From Algihabitans sp965233705 (GTDB taxonomy: Bacteria > Pseudomonadota > Alphaproteobacteria > Kiloniellales > DSM-21159), in contig CBDDTF010000001.1 in the NCBI GenBank assembly GCA_965233705.1, forward strand, positions 124,001 to 188,000: 64,000 nt of DNA, read 5' to 3'. Positions 1 to 8,118 of this stretch are shown piece after piece. Positions within the stretch are counted from its first letter, which is position 1. Every line of letters begins with the position of its first letter. The notes beneath the pieces are model-generated. The model was not told the origin of the DNA. It worked only from the letters and a program-made list of their open reading frames with translations, and made no database searches. The position numbers and the translations under genes are program-made.

Positions 1-12
1 CCGCCAGCCGTC

Positions 13-2226
13 TCAGCCGCCAGCCGGCACGCCGATCTTCGCGGTGTCGGCGCGGGTGGTGCGGCGCGGGCCGCGGGTGCGCCGCCCGTCGGCATGCAAG
101 GCCACCGCCTGATAGCCGATCTCGGCCCCTGACGCGGGCGCCGGCTCCAGTGGCAGGTGGCGCACCTGGCCATCGGCGGTGAAGGCGAAATCGGTCTCGG
201 CCTCGCCGCCCGCCGCCGTCGGGTAGTCGACGAAGACGGCGACCTTCTCGATCCCGCTCTCGGCGAAGCCGGGCGCATCGAAGTCGAAGGTCACGCTGGG
301 CGGCGCCGGCGCGTCGGCGGAGACGGCGGCGATCAGTCCGGAGACGTCGCGCCAGCCCAGCTCGCGGATCAGGCCGTCGGAGTCCAGCACGGTGGCGGAG
401 AGCTGGGCCCGGCGCACGGACTCCGCGCCGACCTGCAGGGTGAAGGCCTGGAGCTGCTGGCCCTCCAGAAAGTCCTTGCCGGCGCCGATCCAGCGCCGCC
501 GCTCGGCGTCGTAGACCCGCACCCGCACGATCATCAGGTCGGTGCCGGACCAGTCGGCGATCGCCCGCACCCGCAGGCTCCACTTCCGCCCGAAGGGGTT
601 GCGCACCAGGTGGCTGCTGGGATCGAGCAGGGTGAAGCTGCGGCTCAGGTCGGCGCTGGCGGCGTGGCGGAAGGTCTCGGTCACCACGACCTGCAGCCGC
701 GCGCCCTCGCCGACGATGAAGCGGAGCTGCGCCGCCCGCTCCGAGCTGGCCGTGAAGGTCCGTCGCTGGGTCTGCTTGCGCTCCGGCGCCTCCAGGGTGT
801 GGGCCACCGCCTCGATCTCCAGGCGGCCCTGGTCGTCGAAGATGGTCGGGTCCTCGATCTCCAGGGTCAGCGGCCGTACGTCGAGCACCCGCTCGGGATC
901 GACGAAGACGCGCAGGGCGTCCTCCTCCACCCAGTCCAGCGTCACGCTCTCCGCCTCCAGCAGCGTGCTCTCGGGCGCGAAGTCGAACTGCGTGCGATGG
1001 CGCACCAGCGTGCTGCCCGGCGCCGCCAGCCAGCGCAGCTCCGCGCTGGTCGCGCCGCCGGGCGTGAACTCGAAGCGCTCCTGCGCCTGTGGCGCGCGGG
1101 TCTCGCGATCGATCACCTCCACCTCGACGAAGATGCGGCGCACGCCCAGCTCGCCGAACTCCGGCGCCACGTCGACGCTGAGGCGCTGGGGATGCACCGC
1201 CAGGTCGCCGAGGTCGAGCACCGTGACCCGCCCGGTCGGCCCGCCCGCCCGCTCGATCAGCCCGGCCAGGCTCGACTGCGGCGCCACGGTCATCGGCCGC
1301 GCCGCCCGCTGCGAGAGGTCGATGCGCGCACGCGACAGGGTGGTGGCATCGAGGCTGCGCAGCACGTGGTGCCGGCCCGGCCAAATTCCCATCAGGCCGT
1401 CGCGGATGCCGTTGCCGATGCTGCGCTCGACCGGCACCGACTCCATGCTGCCGTGCGGCTGGAACAGCTTTTCCATGAGCTGCTGGCGGAACTCGTCGAA
1501 CAGCGCGCGCGTCGCCTGATCGACCACCTCGGGGTCGAGCAGCGTCACGTCGAGTTCGATGACCTTCTGCTCCTCCAGGGCGCGGGTGAAGCGTTCGATG
1601 TCCTCGCTGACGAAGACGAAGTTGTCCATCGCCCGCTGCTGCGCCTGCTGGTAGACGCGGTCCCAGTGGATCGTCATCGCGGCCTCGAACGCCGGCCGCA
1701 ACGCCGGCACCTCCAGCGCGTAGGCCACGGTCGCCGCCAGGTTGCCGTCCTGCAGCGCGGCCAGCAGGATCTCCGCCTCCTGGCCCTCCGCGCTCATCGT
1801 GAAGGCGGTGCGATGGCTACCCACCAGACTCGGCGAGGCGGCGACCAGGGCGGTCACCTGACGCTCGGTGTCGGCGCCGGTGGCGTAGCGGATCTCGCAG
1901 GTCCCGCCGCTCACCGGGGCGCCGACCAGCCGCTCCGGCGCCGCGCCCCAGCGCTCCTTCAGCGCCTCGCGCGCCAGCTCCAGCGTTTCCTCGCGCGCCG
2001 GCAGCTCCACGTCGAAGCTCAATACGGTGCGCAACGCGCGCGCCGCCTCGCCGGTCGTGCCGCTCGCCTGCGGCGGCACCAGGGCGGTGGCGCGCAGGAA
2101 GGGCGTGCCGTCGACCCGCGCGATCTCGGGCAGATTGACCACGTAGTAGGCCGTCTGCGGGTCGGCATGGTCGGGAAAGATCGTCAGCTCGTCGACCTGC
2201 AGGAAGGGCGGCTGGTAGAGCAGCAT
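13..2226 (-). CDS. Large paralogous protein P1 of unknown function
   Basis: 737-residue protein that I do not recognise by name. Its N-terminus (residues 15-35) carries a motif shared with four neighbours: IFPDHADP, then a Tyr-Tyr pair and an LPEIAR stretch. A second shared block (SPSLVG, then a hydrophobic helix with EILLAAL) lies near residues 135-160, followed by a YALEVPALRP segment. The C-terminal half is predicted beta-rich, with repeated strands of the type VxVxVYD and DGLIRELGW, consistent with Ig-like or other beta-sandwich modules. No signal peptide or membrane segment is visible. ATG at 2226 is preceded by GGAGG at a normal distance. It lies 112 nt downstream of P2 on the same strand, so the two are probably co-transcribed. 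The reading frame and ribosome site make it a convincing gene; the function is open. Confidence 0.85.
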   Translation of the reverse strand: MLLYQPPFLQVDELTIFPDHADPQTAYYVVNLPEIARVDGTPFLRATALVPPQASGTTGEAARALRTVLSFDVELPAREETLELAREALKERWGAAPERLVGAPVSGGTCEIRYATGADTERQVTALVAASPSLVGSHRTAFTMSAEGQEAEILLAALQDGNLAATVAYALEVPALRPAFEAAMTIHWDRVYQQAQQRAMDNFVFVSEDIERFTRALEEQKVIELDVTLLDPEVVDQATRALFDEFRQQLMEKLFQPHGSMESVPVERSIGNGIRDGLMGIWPGRHHVLRSLDATTLSRARIDLSQRAARPMTVAPQSSLAGLIERAGGPTGRVTVLDLGDLAVHPQRLSVDVAPEFGELGVRRIFVEVEVIDRETRAPQAQERFEFTPGGATSAELRWLAAPGSTLVRHRTQFDFAPESTLLEAESVTLDWVEEDALRVFVDPERVLDVRPLTLEIEDPTIFDDQGRLEIEAVAHTLEAPERKQTQRRTFTASSERAAQLRFIVGEGARLQVVVTETFRHAASADLSRSFTLLDPSSHLVRNPFGRKWSLRVRAIADWSGTDLMIVRVRVYDAERRRWIGAGKDFLEGQQLQAFTLQVGAESVRRAQLSATVLDSDGLIRELGWRDVSGLIAAVSADAPAPPSVTFDFDAPGFAESGIEKVAVFVDYPTAAGGEAETDFAFTADGQVRHLPLEPAPASGAEIGYQAVALHADGRRTRGPRRTTRADTAKIGVPAGG

Positions 2227-2338
2227 GGCGGGCGCCTCCGGCGCGGATCAGGAACGGCTCAGCGGCGGCACGGGCGGGCCCCGTGCGGCGGCGGCGGACA
2301 GGCGTGGCCGAGCGCGCCGTCGCCGGCGCGCCCGCGCG

Positions 2339-4624
2339 TCATTCCGTCGCCGGCGGACGCACGAACAGCGTGCGGCCCTGGTCGCTCTGCGGCTCGCCCA
2401 CGGTCTCGCCCTCCATGGTGAAGAGCGTGACCTGATAGGTGTAGTCGATCTTCGCCGGGTCGACGCGCGGGATCAGCCAGACGGCGTCCGGGCTGCCGGC
2501 CTCGAAGACCACCTCGCGGGTCACCGTCAGGCCGTTGGCCGCGTCGGTGTAGGTGAGCTGCACCGTGGCGAAGGGGGTGTCCGGCCCCAGCCCCAGGAAG
2601 TTCGGCCGCACGGTGACGTCCAGCACCGGCAGCATGAAGCCGAGCTGGTCGCCCTCCAGCTCGACCCAGGGGCTGGTCGCCACCTGGTCCTCGCCCAGCA
2701 GGGTGTAGCGGTAGCGGAAGCGGCGTTCGTCGAGGTCGATCTGCGGCAGGCTGGTGCGCGCCTGCCACTCGCCGACCTTGTCCAGCTTCATCGAGGCCTG
2801 GGAGGTGAAAGCGCCGTCCGAGGTCTCGTGCACCAGCTCGACCCGCACGCTGTCGAGGCCGTTGATGTCGGGGGCGACGCTCATCGCCACGTCGAGCTGG
2901 TCGGGCCAGGGGCTGGGCAGCGCCGAGGTCTGCTCGCCGCTGCGCGCCCAGACCCGGATCGGCTTGCCGGGGATCGAGGGCTCGCTGGCCCGCAGGAAGG
3001 TCGGGGTGATCTCCACCGCGTCGTCGATCAGCGTGCCGGGCCGGTCCTCGATCAGCAGGCCGGTCTCCTCCTCGGTCGGGCGCAGGATGCGGCTGCCGGC
3101 GACATGGTCGGGCGCGCCGGGGCGCTTGTAGCTGTAGTCGACGCGGATGCCGGTGATCTTGCCGGCGCCCATGCCCACGAAGGTGTTGGGATGCGGCTCC
3201 AGACGGACCCGGAAGGCGCCGAGCAGCGGCACGTTGATCTGGATGTCGCCGGTGGTGCTGCCGCCCTCCAGCTCGACCGGCTCGGCAAAGCCCATCAGGA
3301 AGGCGCGCGCCTTGTAGAAGACGCGGTTGCCCCGCCCCTCCTGCCGGCGCCAGGCCACCGCCTCGCTCGGCGTGTCCTTGGTCAGCCGCACGCTCTGAAC
3401 CGCGCCGTCGCCGCTGCCGTAGGTGGCCTCGACGATGACCGCCGTGATGCGCGGCTCGGCGTCCCAGTCGGCCGCGGCGGAGATCTCCACCTCGAGGGTG
3501 CTGACCACGGGATCGCTGAGGTCGATCAGCGTCAGCATGCGCTCGCGGTCCGACGCGCTGACGTTGCTCAGGAAGTCGACCATGGTGCCGCGCACCGGCA
3601 CGGTCCAGGTGATCACGTCGCGCTGGTTGAAGCGCAACTCGGCCATCGAGCGCACCTCCTCGCTGATATGCTCGATCAGCGAGTTCTTGCGCTCGTCCTC
3701 GGTCAGGCCGCGGATCTTGTCCTTGATGACCTCCTTGACCTTTTCCTCCATCAGCTCCATGGCCAAGGTGCGCATCTGCGCCACATGCTCGTCGCTGATG
3801 TCGGCGATGCCCTTGGTCACCTCGATGTTGACCAGGCTCTGCTCCTCCAGGGTCTGGGTCACCTCCTTGACGTCGATGCGGGTGACGTCGGCGTCGCTGC
3901 AGCCCTGGTCCACGCTCTCCTTGACGAACTCGGCCCGCCGGTTGAGCTCCAGATCCTGGAAGTTGCTGGCCCAGATGCGGATCTCCAGGCTCGGCAGGCG
4001 CATCGGAAAGGACAGCTCGTAGCTGACGCCGATGGCGGCGGCGTTCTGCTCCAGCGCGCGGTACCAGATCGCCGCGCCCTCGTCGGTCAGCCGCAGCTTG
4101 AAGGCGGCGACGTTCTCGCCGATCAGGCTGGGCTTGCCGCCGGCCGAGGCGAAGGCCACCAGCGCGCCGGAGCTCTCCTCCTCCAGGCTCACCTTGCCGT
4201 CGGTGAAGTGGATCGCGCCCAGGCGCGGCACGCCGACCGGCGGAACGTTGAGCGGGATCGAACTGGGGTCGACGCCGCGCACCCGGGCGCGGTGGTCGCG
4301 CAGCTCCTCCTCGGCGCGGGCCTGCGCGCGCTGGCGCTGCGCCTGCACGCCGCTGCTGCGGATCTTGTCCAAAATCTCGCGCTCCAGCGCCGGCGGCACC
4401 GCCAGCACCGTGTCGAAGTTGATCATGCCGCCGCGCAGGCCGGCGACGCCGCGATCCTCGCCCGGCCGGGCCTCGTCGGTCCAGAACAGCGCCCGGAAGA
4501 TGGTGTCGCCGTTTTCCACCCGAAGTCGTGGCCGGTCGGGCAGCGCATAGAAGAGATTGGGATCCTCGTCGTCGGGAAAGACCGTCACACCCTTGTGTGT
4601 GAAGACCTCCGGCAGCGTCAGCAT
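2339..4624 (-). CDS. Large paralogous protein P2 of unknown function
   Basis: 761 residues from ATG 4624, chosen because AAGGGGGA lies just upstream; a longer frame reaches 4768 but has no ribosome site. The start MLTLPEV resembles those of P3 (MLTLEAP) and P4 (MLTIFYK). Residues 14-34 hold VFPDDEDPNLFYALPDRPR, the family N-terminal motif. Around residues 150-180 is KPSLIGENVAAF with GAAIWYRAL, then GVSYELSFPMRLPSL, all aligning with the neighbours. A charged helical stretch (about 215-320, rich in Glu and Lys) follows. Beta-rich repeats near 480-760 include an RYRYTLLGED strand pair resembling the YSYxVxY modules of P4. No export signal is seen. First gene of the minus-strand arm of the divergent cluster. 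Function unknown. Confidence 0.87.
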   Translation of the reverse strand: MLTLPEVFTHKGVTVFPDDEDPNLFYALPDRPRLRVENGDTIFRALFWTDEARPGEDRGVAGLRGGMINFDTVLAVPPALEREILDKIRSSGVQAQRQRAQARAEEELRDHRARVRGVDPSSIPLNVPPVGVPRLGAIHFTDGKVSLEEESSGALVAFASAGGKPSLIGENVAAFKLRLTDEGAAIWYRALEQNAAAIGVSYELSFPMRLPSLEIRIWASNFQDLELNRRAEFVKESVDQGCSDADVTRIDVKEVTQTLEEQSLVNIEVTKGIADISDEHVAQMRTLAMELMEEKVKEVIKDKIRGLTEDERKNSLIEHISEEVRSMAELRFNQRDVITWTVPVRGTMVDFLSNVSASDRERMLTLIDLSDPVVSTLEVEISAAADWDAEPRITAVIVEATYGSGDGAVQSVRLTKDTPSEAVAWRRQEGRGNRVFYKARAFLMGFAEPVELEGGSTTGDIQINVPLLGAFRVRLEPHPNTFVGMGAGKITGIRVDYSYKRPGAPDHVAGSRILRPTEEETGLLIEDRPGTLIDDAVEITPTFLRASEPSIPGKPIRVWARSGEQTSALPSPWPDQLDVAMSVAPDINGLDSVRVELVHETSDGAFTSQASMKLDKVGEWQARTSLPQIDLDERRFRYRYTLLGEDQVATSPWVELEGDQLGFMLPVLDVTVRPNFLGLGPDTPFATVQLTYTDAANGLTVTREVVFEAGSPDAVWLIPRVDPAKIDYTYQVTLFTMEGETVGEPQSDQGRTLFVRPPATE

Positions 4625-4902
4625 GGCGTCGTCCCCCTTCAAGTCAGGGCTCGTCACGTCCCCGCGGCCCGTCGGGTTCGATAGGCCGAGTGCACGCGAT
4701 CGCACGATAATCCCGGGCCCTTCCCCTGTGGCATTTTCGTGGCATTTCTGCGCCACAAACCGGGACAATACGAAGTGGTTGCGAATGAACCCTTGCGAGG
4801 ATAATAATCAAAGCCCTCAGGGGATCAAAGATTAATTCGCCGCAAACCGATGATGGATCGCCGAATCATTGCGGCCGGGTCGATTTTAGGGGGAGCGGAA
4901 CT
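4625..4902. promoter_or_regulatory. Divergent promoter region between P2 and P3
   Basis: This 278-nt gap between two divergent paralogs is far richer in A and T than its surroundings, especially 4730-4880. It contains a direct repeat GTGGCATTT at 4728-4736 and 4739-4747, spaced 11 nt, close to one helical turn, as expected for a protein binding one DNA face. No clear -35/-10 pair was identified. P3 starts at GTG 4903 behind AGGGGGAG. Shared control of both arms is an inference from geometry. Confidence 0.5.
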
Positions 4903-7900
4903 GTGCTGACACTTGAGGCGCCGCAGTATAATCTGCGCGGTATCCAGGTATTCCGCGACCATGCGGACAAGAGCCAGTTCTACTACCTCCCGGACACGCG
5001 CGTTCGGATCGCGGAGAACGGCCGCGCGATCAACCTCGTGACTTTCTCCGACGCGCCGAGCTTTGGCGAGACGGTGGACGCCAACTCGGCCGGCGGGTTT
5101 CTGACACTTGAAGTAGAACTCGGCCCCGACGAGAATACCTTGTCGGCCCTGCGCGACGACCTCGGCCGCCTGGCCTCGGGCAGCGGTCCGGTGCGCCTGT
5201 CCCAGGCGCCCTTCAAGGACGGCGAGGTCGAGCTGGTGCTGCTCTCGCGCAGCAGCCGCGGCGGCGGCGGCGACGCGCCGGCCGGCTTCGAGACCACCAT
5301 CGCCGGCTCGACCAAGCCCTCGCTGTTCGGCCGCCAGACCGCGGTCTTCAGCGTGCGCCTGGGCAGCAAGGCGGCGAACATCCTCTATGAAAGCCTGCGC
5401 CACACGGTCGGCGGCGAGGGCGACGCCACCGAGGCCAGCGCGGCGCCCGACCTGCAGGGCGTCGTGCTCTACAAGCTGCAGTTCCTGGCGGTGCGGCCGG
5501 CCTACAACCTGCGCATCGAGATCGACTTCAAGCAGACCTTCGAGCGCTTCCGCCACCGCATCGGCATGAACGCGCTCTTCGCCACCGCGGACATCGACCT
5601 GCTGACCCAGGAGCTGGTCAACTCCGGCGACATCAAGGTGCAGGAGATCGACTTCACCGGCGGCGACACCGCCTCCGGGCGCCAGCTCGCCGGCCTCGAC
5701 GGCGACGTCATGAAGCTGGTGCGCGACCTGATGGCGCCGACGCTGTTCCGGCCGCAGCCCCTGCCCAGCTCCAACTACGCCGCCCTGCCCGACCAGGCCG
5801 CCGCCACGCTGGGCGGGCAGCAGAACACCGTGTCGCTGACCACCCTGTCGACCGGCGGCCGCCGCGACGAGGTTTCCGGCGGCACCGACATCGAGCTGAC
5901 CCACCGCGCGCCGGGTGCCGCCGTCGACCCCGGCAAGGCGATCGATCTGGAGCTGGAGGTCGAGACCGAAGAGGGCGTCACGCTGTCGGCGGTGACGCTT
6001 CACTGGCGTACCCGCAGCGGCGAGTCGGAGCCCGGCAACTTCGAAAGCCTGGCGATGACCGGCCCACGCGCCGAGGGCGAGGCGGAGGGCGGCGGCGCCC
6101 AGCCGGCGCCCAGCCCCGCAGCAAGTCCCAGCCCCGCAGCGAGTCCCAGCCCTGCACCGGCCCCCAGTCCCGCACCGGCCCCCAATCCCGCACCGGCCCC
6201 CAATCCCGCACCGGGCCCCAGTCCCGCGCCGGGCCCGGCGCCGAGCCCCGCCCCCGGCCCCGCACCCGCCCCCGCACCCGGCCCGGCTCCGGGTCCCGCG
6301 CCAAGCCCGGCGCCCGGGCCGGCGCCCAGCCCAGGCACGGCGCCCAGCCCAGGCGCGGCGCCCAGCCCAGCCCCATCCCCCGCCGCAAGCGGCCGGCCGG
6401 CGGAGGGCACCTTCAAGCAGCGCCTGCCGGCGCAATCGGCCGGCACGCGCATCGAGTACTATTTCGAGGTGCGCGGCACCAAGGGCGGCCAGGCGATCAC
6501 CCAGACCCTGCCCGAGAGCAACCCGCAGGCGGCGCCGCTGGAGCTGCGGGTCACCCCCTCGTCCGAACGGCAGCCGCCGACGCCCAACACCCGCAGCGCC
6601 ACGGCCACCAGCCTGGTCGGCTACAGTCTACAGATGGTCGACATCAGCGAGCAGGTGACGCGCACCTTCGAGCTGACCCGCTCCCAAGCGGTCGACCAGG
6701 ACTACTACCCCTCCGGCAACCTGGCCGCCGGCCTGCGCGAGTCCGACTTCGACCCCGACGCCCAGATCCAGCACGTCGTGCTGGGCCAAGGGCCGTTCCA
6801 GCGCTTCCGCATTCCGGTGACCTGCGCTTTCGACTTCGCGCAGCACCACATCCGCCAGGTCGACGTGACGATCCGCTACGGCGCGCGCGCCGGCAGCGAC
6901 GAACCGCTGCACACCATCACGGTGACGCTCAACGCCGAAACGCCGCGCCAGATCGTCACCTTCCCGGCCGACGAGGCCGGTAGCCAGAGCTACGACTACA
7001 CGGTCGACTTCGTGGTCGACCCGAACCGCACCATCGGGGTGGCGCCCGGCGAATCGATCTCCAGCAGCGTCACCGGCTTCGGCGACCGGGCCATCACCGT
7101 CGACCTGGACGCGCACTTGCCGCTGATGCCGGTCGAGGTGGTGCCCGGCTTCCTGTCATTCGACAGCGGCATGCTGCGCGAGGTCCAGGTCCGCCTCGAG
7201 AGCCCGGCCAACAGCGAGGGGCAGATCGTCAAGCTGGCGCCCAACGTGCAGCTCGGCGGCAAGGAGGCGACCTACTACCTCAAGCCGGCGGCCGGGACGC
7301 GCAGCTACAACGTGGTGCGCGAGTTCTTCTACCGGCACGACCGGGTCAGCGTGCGCAGCGACGGGCTGACTGACGAGAAGCTGGTGGTCAACGAGCCCGA
7401 CGAGGCGGTCTTCCGCATCGAGCCGCACCTGATCGACCGCTTCAACCTGGTGCGCAAGGTCTTCCTGGACTGCGAGTACAGCCACGCCGACGGCAGCGTC
7501 GACCGCGCGACGCTGCACCTGATCAACCCCGCGGCGCAGCAGCCCGGCGGGGTTGGGGCCGGGGCCGGGGCCGGGGCCGGCGGCAGCGGCGACCGCGACC
7601 GCAGCGTCTTCGCGGTGCTGCTGGCGCCGGGCGACGGCCGCCTGTGGCGCGCCACGCCGCGCCTGGTGCTGGCCGACGGCGCGCCGCTGGAGGCGCCGAC
7701 CCAGACCTACAGCGGCGCCAGCGAGCCGATCATCAGCCTGGAGGGTCTGGGCTACCGCGTGGTCGGCGTCGACGTGCTGAACGCCAGCTTCGTCATGCAG
7801 GGCAGCGGCGCCGAGCAGGTGGTGGCGATCATGGCGATCTTCACCGCGCCCACCCCGGGCGGCGGCCAGGACACCGGCCAGGTCATCCTGCGCGGCCAGG

Positions 7901-8049
7901 AAAGCAAGGGCTTCACCATCCTGCGCAACGCGGCGGCCGACGCGGAGGTGACGGTCAACCTGCGGGTGATCCGCGCCGACGGGCAGACCCAGACCAGCGG
8001 TCCGCACACGCTGGCGGGCAGCGAGGCCACGCTGTTCACCGTCGTCTAG
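4903..8049 (+). CDS. Large paralogous protein P3 with Pro/Ala hinge
   Basis: 1048 residues, the largest member of the local family. GTG 4903 follows AGGGGGAG. Residues 14-34 hold IQVFRDHADKSQFYYLPDTR. TKPSLFGRQTAVF with ANILYESL (about 130-165) and VVLYKLQFLAVRPAYNL match the same blocks in P2 and P4. Residues about 400-495 form a long Pro/Ala/Ser/Gly hinge (PSPAASPSPAPAP type). The second half is beta-rich, and a short Gly-Ala run (GAGAGAGG) occurs near residue 885. No signal peptide, no membrane segment, no catalytic motif recognised. It is followed after 69 nt by P4, which has its own strong ribosome site. The hinge suggests an extended two-lobed protein. Function unknown; an extracellular or particle-forming structural role is only a guess. 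Confidence 0.87.
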   Translation: MLTLEAPQYNLRGIQVFRDHADKSQFYYLPDTRVRIAENGRAINLVTFSDAPSFGETVDANSAGGFLTLEVELGPDENTLSALRDDLGRLASGSGPVRLSQAPFKDGEVELVLLSRSSRGGGGDAPAGFETTIAGSTKPSLFGRQTAVFSVRLGSKAANILYESLRHTVGGEGDATEASAAPDLQGVVLYKLQFLAVRPAYNLRIEIDFKQTFERFRHRIGMNALFATADIDLLTQELVNSGDIKVQEIDFTGGDTASGRQLAGLDGDVMKLVRDLMAPTLFRPQPLPSSNYAALPDQAAATLGGQQNTVSLTTLSTGGRRDEVSGGTDIELTHRAPGAAVDPGKAIDLELEVETEEGVTLSAVTLHWRTRSGESEPGNFESLAMTGPRAEGEAEGGGAQPAPSPAASPSPAASPSPAPAPSPAPAPNPAPAPNPAPGPSPAPGPAPSPAPGPAPAPAPGPAPGPAPSPAPGPAPSPGTAPSPGAAPSPAPSPAASGRPAEGTFKQRLPAQSAGTRIEYYFEVRGTKGGQAITQTLPESNPQAAPLELRVTPSSERQPPTPNTRSATATSLVGYSLQMVDISEQVTRTFELTRSQAVDQDYYPSGNLAAGLRESDFDPDAQIQHVVLGQGPFQRFRIPVTCAFDFAQHHIRQVDVTIRYGARAGSDEPLHTITVTLNAETPRQIVTFPADEAGSQSYDYTVDFVVDPNRTIGVAPGESISSSVTGFGDRAITVDLDAHLPLMPVEVVPGFLSFDSGMLREVQVRLESPANSEGQIVKLAPNVQLGGKEATYYLKPAAGTRSYNVVREFFYRHDRVSVRSDGLTDEKLVVNEPDEAVFRIEPHLIDRFNLVRKVFLDCEYSHADGSVDRATLHLINPAAQQPGGVGAGAGAGAGGSGDRDRSVFAVLLAPGDGRLWRATPRLVLADGAPLEAPTQTYSGASEPIISLEGLGYRVVGVDVLNASFVMQGSGAEQVVAIMAIFTAPTPGGGQDTGQVILRGQESKGFTILRNAAADAEVTVNLRVIRADGQTQTSGPHTLAGSEATLFTVV
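6106..6390 (+). repeat. In-gene Pro/Ala repeat array of P3
   Basis: The coding sequence here is built of near-identical units, several of 18 bp (six codons, APAPNP or APAPSP type), grading into GPAPSPAPGPAP. It encodes the flexible hinge of P3. The opposite strand reads as a Gly/Ala-rich frame, which I regard as a shadow. Confidence 0.85.
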
Positions 8050-8118
8050 CCGCCCTGCGCCGGCCATGGGGGGACCGGCCGAGAGCGCGGCCAAGCAGTC
8101 ACAGGGGGGAGCAACCGC

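Noticed and set aside
157..2421. Long plus-strand open frame opposite P1, and similarly long antisense frames at 2225-4684, 7156-10635, 21968-25390 and 37722-41258
   Set aside because: These have low-complexity Arg/Ala/Gly/His-rich translations with no known motifs, and each lies opposite a gene with ribosome site and family motifs. They are typical third-position GC artefacts.
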